In this document: positions 25,417 through 33,566 of the stretch, one piece after another | Position numbering within the stretch: the first letter of the stretch is position 1 | Layout: the number at the start of each line of letters is the position of its first letter | Assembly: GCF_014069575.1 (NCBI RefSeq) | Contig: NZ_CP059675.1 | Coordinates: forward strand, 124,001 to 188,000 | Origin: Schaalia sp. JY-X169 | Lineage (GTDB): Bacteria; Actinomycetota; Actinomycetes; Actinomycetales; Actinomycetaceae | DNA length: 64,000 bases | Direction: 5' to 3' | Notes under the pieces: generated by a model | The model's input: only the letters and a program-made list of their open reading frames with translations | Database searches by the model: none | What the model was told of the DNA's origin: nothing | Program-made: the position numbers and the translations under genes

Positions 25417-25487
25417 CGCGAGATCGCTTAACTCCGCTAGATAACATCGTTATTGCGCCGAAACTGGCGGAGTTAAGCGATCTCGCG
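25417..25487. repeat. 24-bp-arm intergenic inverted repeat
   Basis: CGCGAGATCGCTTAACTCCG... at 25417-25440 pairs with 25464-25487 at 23 of 24 positions. The 23-nt loop begins with its own small hairpin (ATAAC-ATC-GTTAT, 25441-25453). It differs in sequence from the neighbouring 25188 element. The function is unknown; a MITE-like or REP-like element is possible. Confidence 0.8.
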
Positions 25488-25580
25488 GGGCGTAGCGGGG
25501 CGCCCCCGGATCGCCGAACACCGCAGGTGGCAGCCGTTGGTAACAAGACGGTAACGAAGCTGCACGAAGCCGCTTCGGCC

Positions 25581-25640
25581 TTGACGGACGGTTATCAACT
25601 GTCCATACTGAACGTATGCGCAAAGCCTGCGCATACGTTC
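25581..25640 (+). promoter_or_regulatory. lsr operon promoter with 31-bp dyad operator
   Basis: TTGACG at 25581-25586 and CATACT at 25604-25609 are separated by 17 bp. Directly after the -10 lies a perfect dyad: GAACGTATGCGCA (25610-25622), spacer AAGCC, TGCGCATACGTTC (25628-25640). It covers the expected transcription start, an ideal repressor position. The operon encodes its own LsrR, the obvious candidate to bind here. The lsrA start codon is 33 bp downstream. Confidence 0.8.
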
Positions 25641-25672
25641 ACGAAGCGGTGGATGGTGAAAGGAAAGCCTTC

Positions 25673-27184
25673 ATGCTTGACAGTGTTGACCAACATGAAG
25701 AGACAGAATACTTGGCATCTGTCTCAGACGTTTGGAAGTCATATGGCGGAATACCCGTCCTCAAGGGTGTGTCACTAAACCTGCGTGCCGGTGAAATCCA
25801 CGCCCTGGCCGGTGGCAACGGTGCCGGCAAATCGACGCTAATGAAGGTCCTAACCGGAGTGGTGACTCCAGACTCAGGTTCTGTGGTTATCAACGGAAAA
25901 GAGCTTAGGCGTCTTTCCCCTCGGTCGGCTCACGAGAACGGCATCTACATGGTTCCCCAGGAACCGAAGCTGTTTCCGAGCCTCTCTGTCAAAGAGAACA
26001 TTTCGCTATCGCTTACCGGCCTCAATGTGCCAACCAGTCGAATTCGCGAGGTTGTGAAGTCGCTTGCACCCCACATCAACCTCAATGCCCCCGCTGGTGA
26101 CCTGTCTATTTCTGACCAGCAGCTAGTTGAGATTGTTCGCGGAATGCTCAGGGATGCCAGAGTGCTGATCGTTGATGAACCAACATCTTCCCTGACTGCT
26201 CGAGAGGTTGATTCGCTGTTCGAGCGTCTTCGCGCTCTTGCCGCCGACGGGGTTGGCATCTTCTACATCACGCATCGGATGAACGAGATCTTTGATCTAT
26301 GTAACTGCGTCACCGTCTTGCGCGATGGGAACATGGTCTTCAACTCCCGGGTCTCAGATACTTCTGTGGCCGAAGTTGTGCAGGAAATGGTCCCTAATGC
26401 CGTACAGGTTGCTGCACGTACAAAGGGGGACAAGTCCTTTGAGGTCGAGGTCCCCACGCTGAAAGTAGACAAGCTAACCGGCCAGGGATTCAACGACATC
26501 TCGTTTGAGGTCTACCCGGGTGAGATCGTCGGAATCGCGGGAGTTGTGGGTTCGGGAAGGACCGAGCTCGTCGAAACGGTCTACGGGATTCGCGATGGTA
26601 GCGGCAAGGTCCTGCTTGACGGTGTCGACTACTCGCATCGGTCTCCGGCGGCCTCAACAGGCATTGGAATCGCCTATGTTCCCGAGGATCGTCATGCCAA
26701 CGGCGTGTTTCTTCTGGGGGACATCGTCCATAACACGACCTCGACTATCTTGGGTAGCATCAGCGCGAGCGGTTTCATCAAGTCCAAACTCGAACAGGAC
26801 AAAGTCAAAGATCTCACACAGCGCCTCGCCCTGCAGCAAGGATCCCTCTCCCGCGCAGTCGGCAAGCTGTCCGGTGGTAACCAGCAGAAGGTTTCTTTGG
26901 CCAAGGCACTGGCATCGGCGCCCAAGACCGTGATCCTTGATGAGCCGTCCCGCGGAGTCGATGTCGGAGCCCGCGCAGACCTTTACGTACTCATCAACGA
27001 ACTGGCGTCCTCGGGCACCGCGGTACTCGTTATTTCCTCAGATTTTGAGGAAATCGTCGAGGTCGCGGACAGGATCCTTGTGATGCGCGACGGTGAACTT
27101 AAGGAAGAGCTAACCGGAGACAGAATCTGTCTTGAGACTGTCCGCGACTGCTGCTTCGACGTAACCAACGGAGGACAGAAATGA
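25673..27184 (+). CDS. lsrA: AI-2 ABC importer ATP-binding protein LsrA
   Basis: A 503-residue double-ATPase subunit of the carbohydrate CUT2 type. The first domain has Walker A GGNGAGKST at 47-55, LSISDQQLVEIVRG as signature region and VLIVDEPTSSL. The second has the degenerate GVVGSGRTELVETVYG, then LSGGNQQKVSLAKAL and VILDEPSRGVD. It powers uptake of AI-2 through LsrC and LsrD. Start ATG 25673 follows AAAGGAAA; the frame is open upstream to 25616, but that part overlaps the operator dyad. The stop overlaps lsrC by 4 bp. RbsA or another sugar ATPase would look alike; the assignment rests on the operon. Confidence 0.93.
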   Translation: MLDSVDQHEETEYLASVSDVWKSYGGIPVLKGVSLNLRAGEIHALAGGNGAGKSTLMKVLTGVVTPDSGSVVINGKELRRLSPRSAHENGIYMVPQEPKLFPSLSVKENISLSLTGLNVPTSRIREVVKSLAPHINLNAPAGDLSISDQQLVEIVRGMLRDARVLIVDEPTSSLTAREVDSLFERLRALAADGVGIFYITHRMNEIFDLCNCVTVLRDGNMVFNSRVSDTSVAEVVQEMVPNAVQVAARTKGDKSFEVEVPTLKVDKLTGQGFNDISFEVYPGEIVGIAGVVGSGRTELVETVYGIRDGSGKVLLDGVDYSHRSPAASTGIGIAYVPEDRHANGVFLLGDIVHNTTSTILGSISASGFIKSKLEQDKVKDLTQRLALQQGSLSRAVGKLSGGNQQKVSLAKALASAPKTVILDEPSRGVDVGARADLYVLINELASSGTAVLVISSDFEEIVEVADRILVMRDGELKEELTGDRICLETVRDCCFDVTNGGQK

Positions 27185-28269
27185 AAGAGCTTTTGAAGCG
27201 GCGTGAGATCCTCACAATTTCCGGAGTTCTACTTCTCCTGGTTGTCGTAGCCCTCTTTGACACCGCCTTTATCAGCCCACACAACCTCTCCCGCACGGCA
27301 AACTCCGCCGTCATCCTGATTCTCTTGGCCGCAGGTGTGACACCTGTGATCATCACCAAGAACATCGATGTCTCTGTTGGGGCAACCCTTGCCCTCTCGG
27401 GGATCCTCGGGGCAAAGCTCTTGGTTGCAGGTACCAACATGTGGCTCGTGATCCTCTTCATTGCAGTGTTGGGTGGCGTCCTCGGAGCGATCAACGGTGC
27501 AATTGTCACCTATGGGCATGTCCCATCAATCGTCGCGACGCTAGGAACGATGTCGGTGTACAGGGGCGTCTCCTTCCTAATCACAGGGGGATACTCGATT
27601 GAGAACATTCCTCGCTCGTTCTCGAGACTAGGTTCGCTGTCACTCGCAGGAATTCCCGCCCTCGTAATAGCCGCAATACTCCTTGTCATCCTTCTTGCGG
27701 TTTTCTTGGGCCGAACTCGATGGGGACGGTACATCTACGCGACTGGCGGTAACGAAGAGGGCGCTCGACTAATCGGCATTCGCACAGACCTCATGACGGT
27801 TCTTGCCTTCTCAATCTCCGGTCTGTTTGCAGGTCTCGCAGCCGTTGTTTTCATCGCCCAGATCGGGTCTATCTCAAATCAGGCTGGGGTCGGCATGGAG
27901 ATGAGTGCCATTGCTGCCGCGGTAATCGGCGGTGTGGCCCTGACCGGTGGTGTGGGAACCGTGATTGGGTCCTTGTTCGGTGGGCTGTTCATAACCGCTG
28001 CGACCTCGGCCATGCAGTTCATGGGTGTTCCTGGATTCTGGTCCAGCGCAGTCATTGGTGCGGTCCTGCTAATCGCGCTGTTTGCGGATGCGATTGTTCG
28101 GCGCCGCATGGATCAGCGCCGGATTGCTGAACGATACCGCCGAGACTTTGACCGCACGGATCAAGGTGGTCCCCCAGCGGTTGCGGATTTGGGTCAGGGT
28201 TCTGAGGCGCTGAACCAACCCACCGATAAGCCAGAGATGTTGTCAGCAAGTGTTGGAGGAACCCGATGA
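27181..28269 (+). CDS. lsrC: AI-2 ABC importer permease LsrC
   Basis: A 362-residue BPD_transp_2 permease with about ten helices. It keeps landmarks shared with E. coli LsrC: TKNIDVSVGATLALSGI, VPSIVATLGTMSVYRG, YATGGNEEGARLIGIRT and IAQIGSISNQAGVGMEM. A hydrophilic tail of about 45 residues after the last helix is longer than usual. It pairs with LsrD to form the membrane channel. The start overlaps lsrA and the end overlaps lsrD, each by 4 bp, indicating tight translational coupling. Confidence 0.93.
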   Translation: MKELLKRREILTISGVLLLLVVVALFDTAFISPHNLSRTANSAVILILLAAGVTPVIITKNIDVSVGATLALSGILGAKLLVAGTNMWLVILFIAVLGGVLGAINGAIVTYGHVPSIVATLGTMSVYRGVSFLITGGYSIENIPRSFSRLGSLSLAGIPALVIAAILLVILLAVFLGRTRWGRYIYATGGNEEGARLIGIRTDLMTVLAFSISGLFAGLAAVVFIAQIGSISNQAGVGMEMSAIAAAVIGGVALTGGVGTVIGSLFGGLFITAATSAMQFMGVPGFWSSAVIGAVLLIALFADAIVRRRMDQRRIAERYRRDFDRTDQGGPPAVADLGQGSEALNQPTDKPEMLSASVGGTR

Positions 28270-29300
28270 GATTCTTGAAGTCGCTACCCAAATGGGAGAC
28301 ATCCCTAGCGTTGGTGATCATCGTTGAAATCCTGATCTTCGGGGCAATTAACCCGAGGTTCCTTGACCCGATTCGACTGCTCTCATCATCATCAGACTTT
28401 GTCGCGGCGGGCATGCTAGCTCTGCCGTTGGCGATGATCATGCTGTCGGGCGGCATCGATATTTCATTTGGATCGATTGTCTCGCTCGGAGCAATCACCA
28501 CGGGTGTCGCGTACCTTCTCAGCGGTTCGATGGTGGTCGGAATGGTGGCTGGTCTCATTGCGGGTCTGGTTGCGGGCCTGATCAACGGGGGGCTCATCGT
28601 CTATACCGGGGCAGCGCCGATGGTGATCACACTGGGTACTCAATTTCTCTTTGCTGGACTTGCCCTCGGGGTTTCCGGTCTGGGTGGAGTCTCCGCATTT
28701 GAAGGGATCTCAAACCTCCCAGACTGGTTCAACGAAATCGGTATCGGGAAGTTGATCCCCGCGGTGCCCAACATGCTGGTGATCTTCTTGGTGTTGGCGG
28801 GGATTTTTTGGGTCCTCATCTCCAAGACAACGTTTGGTCGCCAGGTTCGCCTCTTGGGAATGAATCCCAACGCGGCTAAGTATGCAGGACTCAACATCAC
28901 CAAGATCAACATGTTGATGTACTCAATCATGGGCGTTACTGCCGGCTTGGTGGGCATCCTGCTTACCTCCTACTTCGGCTCCTCACGACCGGACGTTGGA
29001 GTCACACTCCTCATGCCCGCCCTCACATTGGTGGTTATCGGTGGTGTGTCCATGTTCGGTGGGGAGGGAAGTGTCCTGGGCGTGGTGCTCGCAACCTTCG
29101 TAATCGGCTACCTGCAGCAGGGGCTCCGATTTGCTGGTTTGACTGAGCATCAAGTCGGCGTGATCGTCGGCACCGTCCTTATTGTCGTCGCGTCGCTTCG
29201 CTGGTGGGCTGTCCGAGGGTCGGAGTCCTTTGCGAACCGTAAGGGACAACGGCGTGAACAGCGTGCTCAGAAAAAACTGGCCGCAAGTACTACCTCATAG
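28266..29300 (+). CDS. lsrD: AI-2 ABC importer permease LsrD
   Basis: A 344-residue BPD_transp_2 permease, partner of LsrC. Diagnostic segments are MIMLSGGIDISFGSIVSLGA, APMVITLGTQFLFAGLALGV, and LLGMNPNAAKYAGLNITKIN, followed by SSRPDVGVTLLMPALTLVVI. Two different permeases next to LsrA and LsrB is the standard Lsr layout. A lysine/arginine-rich tail ends the chain. A 50-bp gap with AAAGGAAAGAG precedes lsrB. Confidence 0.92.
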   Translation: MRFLKSLPKWETSLALVIIVEILIFGAINPRFLDPIRLLSSSSDFVAAGMLALPLAMIMLSGGIDISFGSIVSLGAITTGVAYLLSGSMVVGMVAGLIAGLVAGLINGGLIVYTGAAPMVITLGTQFLFAGLALGVSGLGGVSAFEGISNLPDWFNEIGIGKLIPAVPNMLVIFLVLAGIFWVLISKTTFGRQVRLLGMNPNAAKYAGLNITKINMLMYSIMGVTAGLVGILLTSYFGSSRPDVGVTLLMPALTLVVIGGVSMFGGEGSVLGVVLATFVIGYLQQGLRFAGLTEHQVGVIVGTVLIVVASLRWWAVRGSESFANRKGQRREQRAQKKLAASTTS

Positions 29301-29350
29301 AAACAAAAACAGCGGGTCAGGATGTCTGATCCTCAACGAAAGGAAAGAGA

Positions 29351-30436
29351 ATGAAACGTATCGCATTGGCGAGTTTCAGTGTCTTGGCTTCCCTAGCAGT
29401 TCTGGCCGGATGTTCATCCGGCGGTGGGGCCGAAACAGCACCGGAAAGCGGGACTGCAGGGGAATCTGGGGCTGCAGAAGGCTCTGGCGCCCAGGTCGCC
29501 TTCATTCCTAAACTGACAGGTGTTGGCTTCTTCGAGGCCGGTGGCGAAGGTGCCGTGGCCGAGGGCGAACGTCTGGGTCTTGACGTCAAGTATGTTGGAT
29601 CTCCGGAAGCGTCCGTTGCAGCGCAAACAGAAATCATTAACAACTACCTGGGCCAGGGCTTCCAGAGTCTGATCGTTTCATCAACGTCCCCCGATGGGCT
29701 CTGCACTCCACTCAAGCGAGCCATGGATGATGGCAACGTTGTGCTCACATGGGACTCGGATACCAATCCGGAGTGCCGCCAGTTCTACATCTCGCAGGGC
29801 ACCCCCCAGCAGATGGGTGAACTGCTGGTCAGTATGGTTACCGACCAGATGCCTGCTGATGAGCCCGCAGAAGTAGCCTTCCACTACTCATCACCGACGG
29901 TTACCGACCAGAACCAGTGGACCGAAGTTGCCAAGTCAGTGATCGCAGAGGACACGAGCTGGGACATCGTAGACACCATCTACTCGGAGAACCAGACGGA
30001 TCTTGCAGTGCAGCAGGCCGAAGCACTGATCAACGCAAACCCGAACTTGAAGGCGATTCTTTGCCCTGATGCCAATGCTCTTCCGGGTACCGCTAAGGCC
30101 GTTGAAAACCTGGGGAAGACGGGTGAGATTATCGTTGTCGGCTTCTCGACCCCGAACGCAATGCGCGACTATGTTGACAGCGGTGTCGTCAACCAGTTCG
30201 CACTGTGGGACGTGAAGATGCAGGGCGCAATCTCCGTATTTGTTGCCAACGAACTGCTGAACGGTGCTGACCTGAAGGTAGGCGACAAGATCGACTACGA
30301 AGGTACTGAGCTGGAGATTCAGAACAACTCTGTCCAGGGCTACGACGAGTCCACGAACAACGAGAAGTCGGGCATCATCGTGCTTCCCGAGCGTGTTGTC
30401 TTCACAAAGGACAACATCGCCAACTACGACTTCTAA
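29351..30436 (+). CDS. lsrB: AI-2 receptor lipoprotein LsrB
   Basis: A 361-residue periplasmic-binding-protein-type lipoprotein; the signal MKRIALASFSVLASLAVLAG ends in a lipobox with Cys21. After a Gly/Ser/Glu linker the mature domain is very close to enterobacterial LsrB: VAFIPKLTGVGFFEAGG (Lys54), LTWDSDTNPEC, SSPTVTDQNQW (Asp186, Gln187), PDANALPG (Pro239, Ala241). These correspond to the residues that bind R-THMF in the Salmonella protein (Lys35, Asp116, Asp166, Gln167, Pro220, Ala222). That is stronger evidence for AI-2 than the transporter context alone. A 12-bp hairpin follows the gene. Confidence 0.96.
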   Translation: MKRIALASFSVLASLAVLAGCSSGGGAETAPESGTAGESGAAEGSGAQVAFIPKLTGVGFFEAGGEGAVAEGERLGLDVKYVGSPEASVAAQTEIINNYLGQGFQSLIVSSTSPDGLCTPLKRAMDDGNVVLTWDSDTNPECRQFYISQGTPQQMGELLVSMVTDQMPADEPAEVAFHYSSPTVTDQNQWTEVAKSVIAEDTSWDIVDTIYSENQTDLAVQQAEALINANPNLKAILCPDANALPGTAKAVENLGKTGEIIVVGFSTPNAMRDYVDSGVVNQFALWDVKMQGAISVFVANELLNGADLKVGDKIDYEGTELEIQNNSVQGYDESTNNEKSGIIVLPERVVFTKDNIANYDF

Positions 30437-30478
30437 GCAAAGTTCATCGCGCGACAACGCGCTGAATAGGTGATCATC

Positions 30479-30508
30479 GAGTTGGGGGCCGACCCCGGCC
30501 CCCAACTC
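30479..30508 (+). other. Stem-loop between lsrB and lsrR
   Basis: A perfect 12-bp stem, GAGTTGGGGGCC / GGCCCCCAACTC, with loop GACCCC. There is no U-tract. It may stabilise the upstream lsrACDB mRNA and lower expression of the downstream genes, giving more binding protein than regulator. Confidence 0.8.
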
Positions 30509-30533
30509 ATTCAAAGAAAAGGCAGAAGGCGAA

Positions 30534-31526
30534 ATGGGAACACCCGCGTCGAGTCGTAGGACATCAGCAGTCAATGAGGAAGACCTCTTGGACGTTTCTT
30601 GGTGGTACTACGTTGACGGGCTTACCCAGGACCAGATTGCCGAGAGACTCTCCGTTTCACGGGCATCAGTCGCGAGGATGATCGACAAGGCACGTCTGGC
30701 TGGAATCGTCCAGTTCCGAATTGCCCCCAAGTTCCTTGCCAACTATGAGTCTGCACAGAACATCAAGCAAGCGTTCGGACTCAGAGACATCATGGTGGTT
30801 CCGGATATGGCATCCGAAGGCCAGTCAATGGTGGATGAAAATACCAGGTTGGGAACACTTGCTGCAAACGTCCTTCTGTCTGAGCTAAGAGATGGCGGCA
30901 CGCTCGGGCTTGGGTGGGGGCAGGCTGTCTCTACAGTTATGTCCATCCTTGACGACGAAGAACTTGAGGGCATTGATCTAGTCTCCTTGACGGGCGGAGT
31001 AAACGCCTATGCCAACGCGATTCGGCAGGTGCGCTCCAGGGGTGGAAACAACTCTCAATCAAACATCATTCCCACTCCCCTCTACGTATCCAACCCGGAA
31101 CTTGCGTCGCAGCTGCGTAAGGAAGAAACGGTGAAGGGTGCGTTGGAGAATGCTCGCAAGGTTGATGTGGCACTGACTGGGATCGGTGGCATCGGGCTGG
31201 AATCCTCACTGTGGCGTAGTGGCACCTCCTCGGAAGAGGACCTCCAGGAAGTACGCGAGTCCGGAGCTGTGGGTGACCTCCTCGCCGTCTTCTTCGACAA
31301 GGACGGCTCCCCGGTTCCACTGTCAAGGGATGCGTGTCGTATCGGCATCGGGATGGACGCCCTCGAACAGATTCCAGTTGTTGTGGCAGTGGCAGCGGGA
31401 CGCGCCAAGCATGAGGCGATACTGGCTGCTCTCAAGACCAAGTGCATCGACGTGTTGGTGACAGATACGGCAACGGTTGATTACCTCAGGGACGCGATTG
31501 GCCCACAGGTTTTGGCCGGATCCTAA
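30534..31526 (+). CDS. lsrR: LsrR, SorC/DeoR-family regulator of the AI-2 operon
   Basis: A 330-residue regulator. An N-terminal helix-turn-helix (WWYYVDGLTQDQIAERLSVS, then RASVARMIDKAR) is followed by the SorC sugar-phosphate-binding domain. That domain has LGLGWGQAVSTVM, DLVSLTGGVNAY, IIPTPLYVS, GAVGDLLAVFFD, VAVAAGRAKHEAILAAL. The order and wording match E. coli LsrR, which is released from DNA by phospho-AI-2. Here the gene lies inside the operon between lsrB and lsrK rather than divergently, so it is under its own control. Start ATG 30534 follows AAAGGCAGAAGG. Confidence 0.94.
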   Translation: MGTPASSRRTSAVNEEDLLDVSWWYYVDGLTQDQIAERLSVSRASVARMIDKARLAGIVQFRIAPKFLANYESAQNIKQAFGLRDIMVVPDMASEGQSMVDENTRLGTLAANVLLSELRDGGTLGLGWGQAVSTVMSILDDEELEGIDLVSLTGGVNAYANAIRQVRSRGGNNSQSNIIPTPLYVSNPELASQLRKEETVKGALENARKVDVALTGIGGIGLESSLWRSGTSSEEDLQEVRESGAVGDLLAVFFDKDGSPVPLSRDACRIGIGMDALEQIPVVVAVAAGRAKHEAILAALKTKCIDVLVTDTATVDYLRDAIGPQVLAGS

Positions 31527-31584
31527 TCCAGCGCTCACTAAATGTAGAAATGCTCATTTTCAAACTATTCCTAGAGAGGTAAAT

Positions 31585-33141
31585 ATGTACTCGATGGCCA
31601 TTGATGCCGGGACAGGCTCGGTTCGTGCGGTAATCTTCGACCTCGAAGGAAACGAGCTGGCGGCATATTCAAAGGACTGGGACCACGTTCCCGTCGAGGG
31701 CGTGCCGGGGTCAATGGACTTTGACACCGCGGGCGGATACCTCGCGATTCTTGAGGTTGCTGAAGGAGCGCTGGCTGAATCCGCCATCGACCGCAGCAAA
31801 CTTGTGGGAGTTTCCGCAACGTCAATGCGTGAAGCGATTGTCTGTCTCGACTCAGCGGGTCGTGAAGTGTGGGCTTGCGCCAACGTTGACGCACGTGCCA
31901 CGAGAGAGGTGCGAGCCCTCCGCGAAGAGGAGGGGCTGGAAAGGCGCATCTACGAAATCTCTGGACAGACCCTTGCACTGGCCGCCCAACCGCGGCTGCT
32001 GTGGCTGAAACGAAACATGCCCGCTGTTTACGCAGAGGTCACTACGGTCCTCATGCTTTCAGAATGGGTGCTCTACAAGCTAAGCGGTGAATACGCTTGC
32101 GAGCCGTCGAATGCTTCCACTTCGGGGCTCCTGAATCTCGCTACGCGTCAGCCGGATGACCTGCTTCTGACAATGTGCGACCTCAAGCCGAGCCTGCTGC
32201 CAAAAGCAAGAGAGTCCGGCACTCGAATCGGTAGTGTTCGCCCGGAGATTGCGGAGAAGTTGGGTATCGAACCTGATGTGGCAGTTTCCCTCGGCGGCGG
32301 AGACACGCAGATGGCTGCTTTGGGAGCAGCCGTGGTTGATGCAGGTCAGGGCCTGATCGTCGGAGGGACGTTCTGGCAGGAGGCCGTGAATATTCCTGCC
32401 CCTACAACCGACCCGGAAATGCGCGTCCGCATCAACTGCGCCGCAGAGCCCGGGATGTGGTGGGCAGAGGCAATCGCTTTCCACGTGGGGACTTCGTTGC
32501 GCTGGTTCCGTGACACTTTCGCTGGCCTGGAAGCGGTCGAGGCCGCGCGGGCCGGTGTGGACACGTTCCAACTGCTCGATGAGCGAGCCGCTCGAGTGCC
32601 GATCGGATCGTACGATATCGTTCCCATTTTCTCAGACACCATGAACTACAAGGCGTGGAGACATGCTGCGCCCTCGTTCTTGAACCTTCCAATCCACCGC
32701 AGTGGAGACGAGGTGCGGGCCGGGATGTACCGGGCCCTTCTGGAGAACGCCGCAATAGTCTCTTCCCTCAACATGGAGATGGTTGCCGAGTTCTCGGGAG
32801 TAACTCTTGACTCGATCGTCCTTGCTGGCGGTGGCGCCAAGTCACCCGTTTGGGCGCAGATTGTTGCGGATGTCTCCGATCTGCGAGTGGATGTCCCAGT
32901 CGTGAAAGAGACGACTGCAGCCGGCGCAGCGCTGTGTGCGTTCGTGGGAGCAAGAGCCTTCGCCTCGGTACGGGAGGCGGCGCGTGCGTGGAGTCGCATC
33001 GACTACCAAGCCCTGCCAAACAAAAGCAATCATGAGCAGTACAAAGACGTGACAGAGCGCTGGCAGAAGGCCTATGCGCCACAACTGGTCCTGGCTGACA
33101 ACGGAACCACGGAGTCTCTGTGGCGCGCACCGGGCACATAA
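31585..33141 (+). CDS. lsrK: AI-2 kinase LsrK
   Basis: A 518-residue FGGY-family kinase that phosphorylates imported DPD/AI-2, trapping it and making the LsrR inducer. The first half has MAIDAGTGSVRAVIFDLEGN, VPGSMDF, VWACANVDARATREV and GQTLALAAQPRLLWL, all shared with E. coli LsrK. The second half has VGGTFWQEAVNIPAPTTDPE, IFSDTMNYKAWRHAAPSFLN, LAGGGAKSPVWAQIVADVS and the end TTESLWRAPG. Start ATG 31585 follows GAGAGG; upstream frame extension overlaps lsrR and is unlikely. A 58-bp gap separates it from lsrR. Confidence 0.96.
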   Translation: MYSMAIDAGTGSVRAVIFDLEGNELAAYSKDWDHVPVEGVPGSMDFDTAGGYLAILEVAEGALAESAIDRSKLVGVSATSMREAIVCLDSAGREVWACANVDARATREVRALREEEGLERRIYEISGQTLALAAQPRLLWLKRNMPAVYAEVTTVLMLSEWVLYKLSGEYACEPSNASTSGLLNLATRQPDDLLLTMCDLKPSLLPKARESGTRIGSVRPEIAEKLGIEPDVAVSLGGGDTQMAALGAAVVDAGQGLIVGGTFWQEAVNIPAPTTDPEMRVRINCAAEPGMWWAEAIAFHVGTSLRWFRDTFAGLEAVEAARAGVDTFQLLDERAARVPIGSYDIVPIFSDTMNYKAWRHAAPSFLNLPIHRSGDEVRAGMYRALLENAAIVSSLNMEMVAEFSGVTLDSIVLAGGGAKSPVWAQIVADVSDLRVDVPVVKETTAAGAALCAFVGARAFASVREAARAWSRIDYQALPNKSNHEQYKDVTERWQKAYAPQLVLADNGTTESLWRAPGT

Positions 33142-33156
33142 AACGAAAGGAACACA

Positions 33157-33558
33157 ATGGAACACTGCACTTTTGATGAGGCGGAGTTTCGATTCGGGGA
33201 GTATGGCCCAGGCTATTTGATGCGTGGTCCTCGCACAGATGTGGGGATCGTCCGACTCACCCCGGGCACCGAGGCTGGCAATCACTACCACGCGCAGATC
33301 GAGGAGACGTTCTACGTCCTCAAAGGAACTGCAACGATGTGGCTGGATTGTAGGGAGAGCTTCGAACTTAAGCCCGGTGACGTCTACAGGGCAGACCCCG
33401 GGGAGATGCACTACTTCATCAACAACTCTGAAGAGGTATTTGAAGCCATCTTCATCAAGGCGCCTTACAGCCCCTCTGACGTAATCCCGGTCCCGTGGAC
33501 CGTGGGTGAGGAGCTTCCGCCACTTATCAACCAAGACGGAATCAAGAAGAAGGATTAG
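33157..33558 (+). CDS. Small cupin protein in the AI-2 operon (candidate LsrG substitute)
   Basis: A 133-residue single-domain cupin. Motif 1 (GNHYHAQIEETFYVLKG) supplies two His and a Glu; motif 2 (GDVYRADPGEMHYFINN) supplies a third His, so a metal site of the 3-His/1-Glu type is expected. It lies between lsrK and lsrF with gaps of 15 and 8 bp, where E. coli would need LsrG to isomerise phospho-DPD before LsrF. No LsrG (ABM-domain) homologue is seen in the operon. Several cupins are sugar or sugar-phosphate isomerases, so an LsrG-replacing isomerase is a reasonable but unproven proposal. A sensory or dioxygenase role is the alternative. Confidence 0.85.
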   Translation: MEHCTFDEAEFRFGEYGPGYLMRGPRTDVGIVRLTPGTEAGNHYHAQIEETFYVLKGTATMWLDCRESFELKPGDVYRADPGEMHYFINNSEEVFEAIFIKAPYSPSDVIPVPWTVGEELPPLINQDGIKKKD

Positions 33559-33566
33559 AAAGAATA

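Noticed and set aside
25293-25778. 161-codon open frame on the plus strand across the palindromes and operator
   Set aside because: It runs through two inverted repeats, the promoter and the start of lsrA in another frame; it has no SD and a composition unlike its neighbours.
25673-30436. Ribose or xylose transporter (RbsABC/XylFGH) as the identity of the ABC system
   Set aside because: The binding protein matches LsrB at segments carrying the AI-2 contacts, and lsrR, lsrK and lsrF homologues follow in the same operon.
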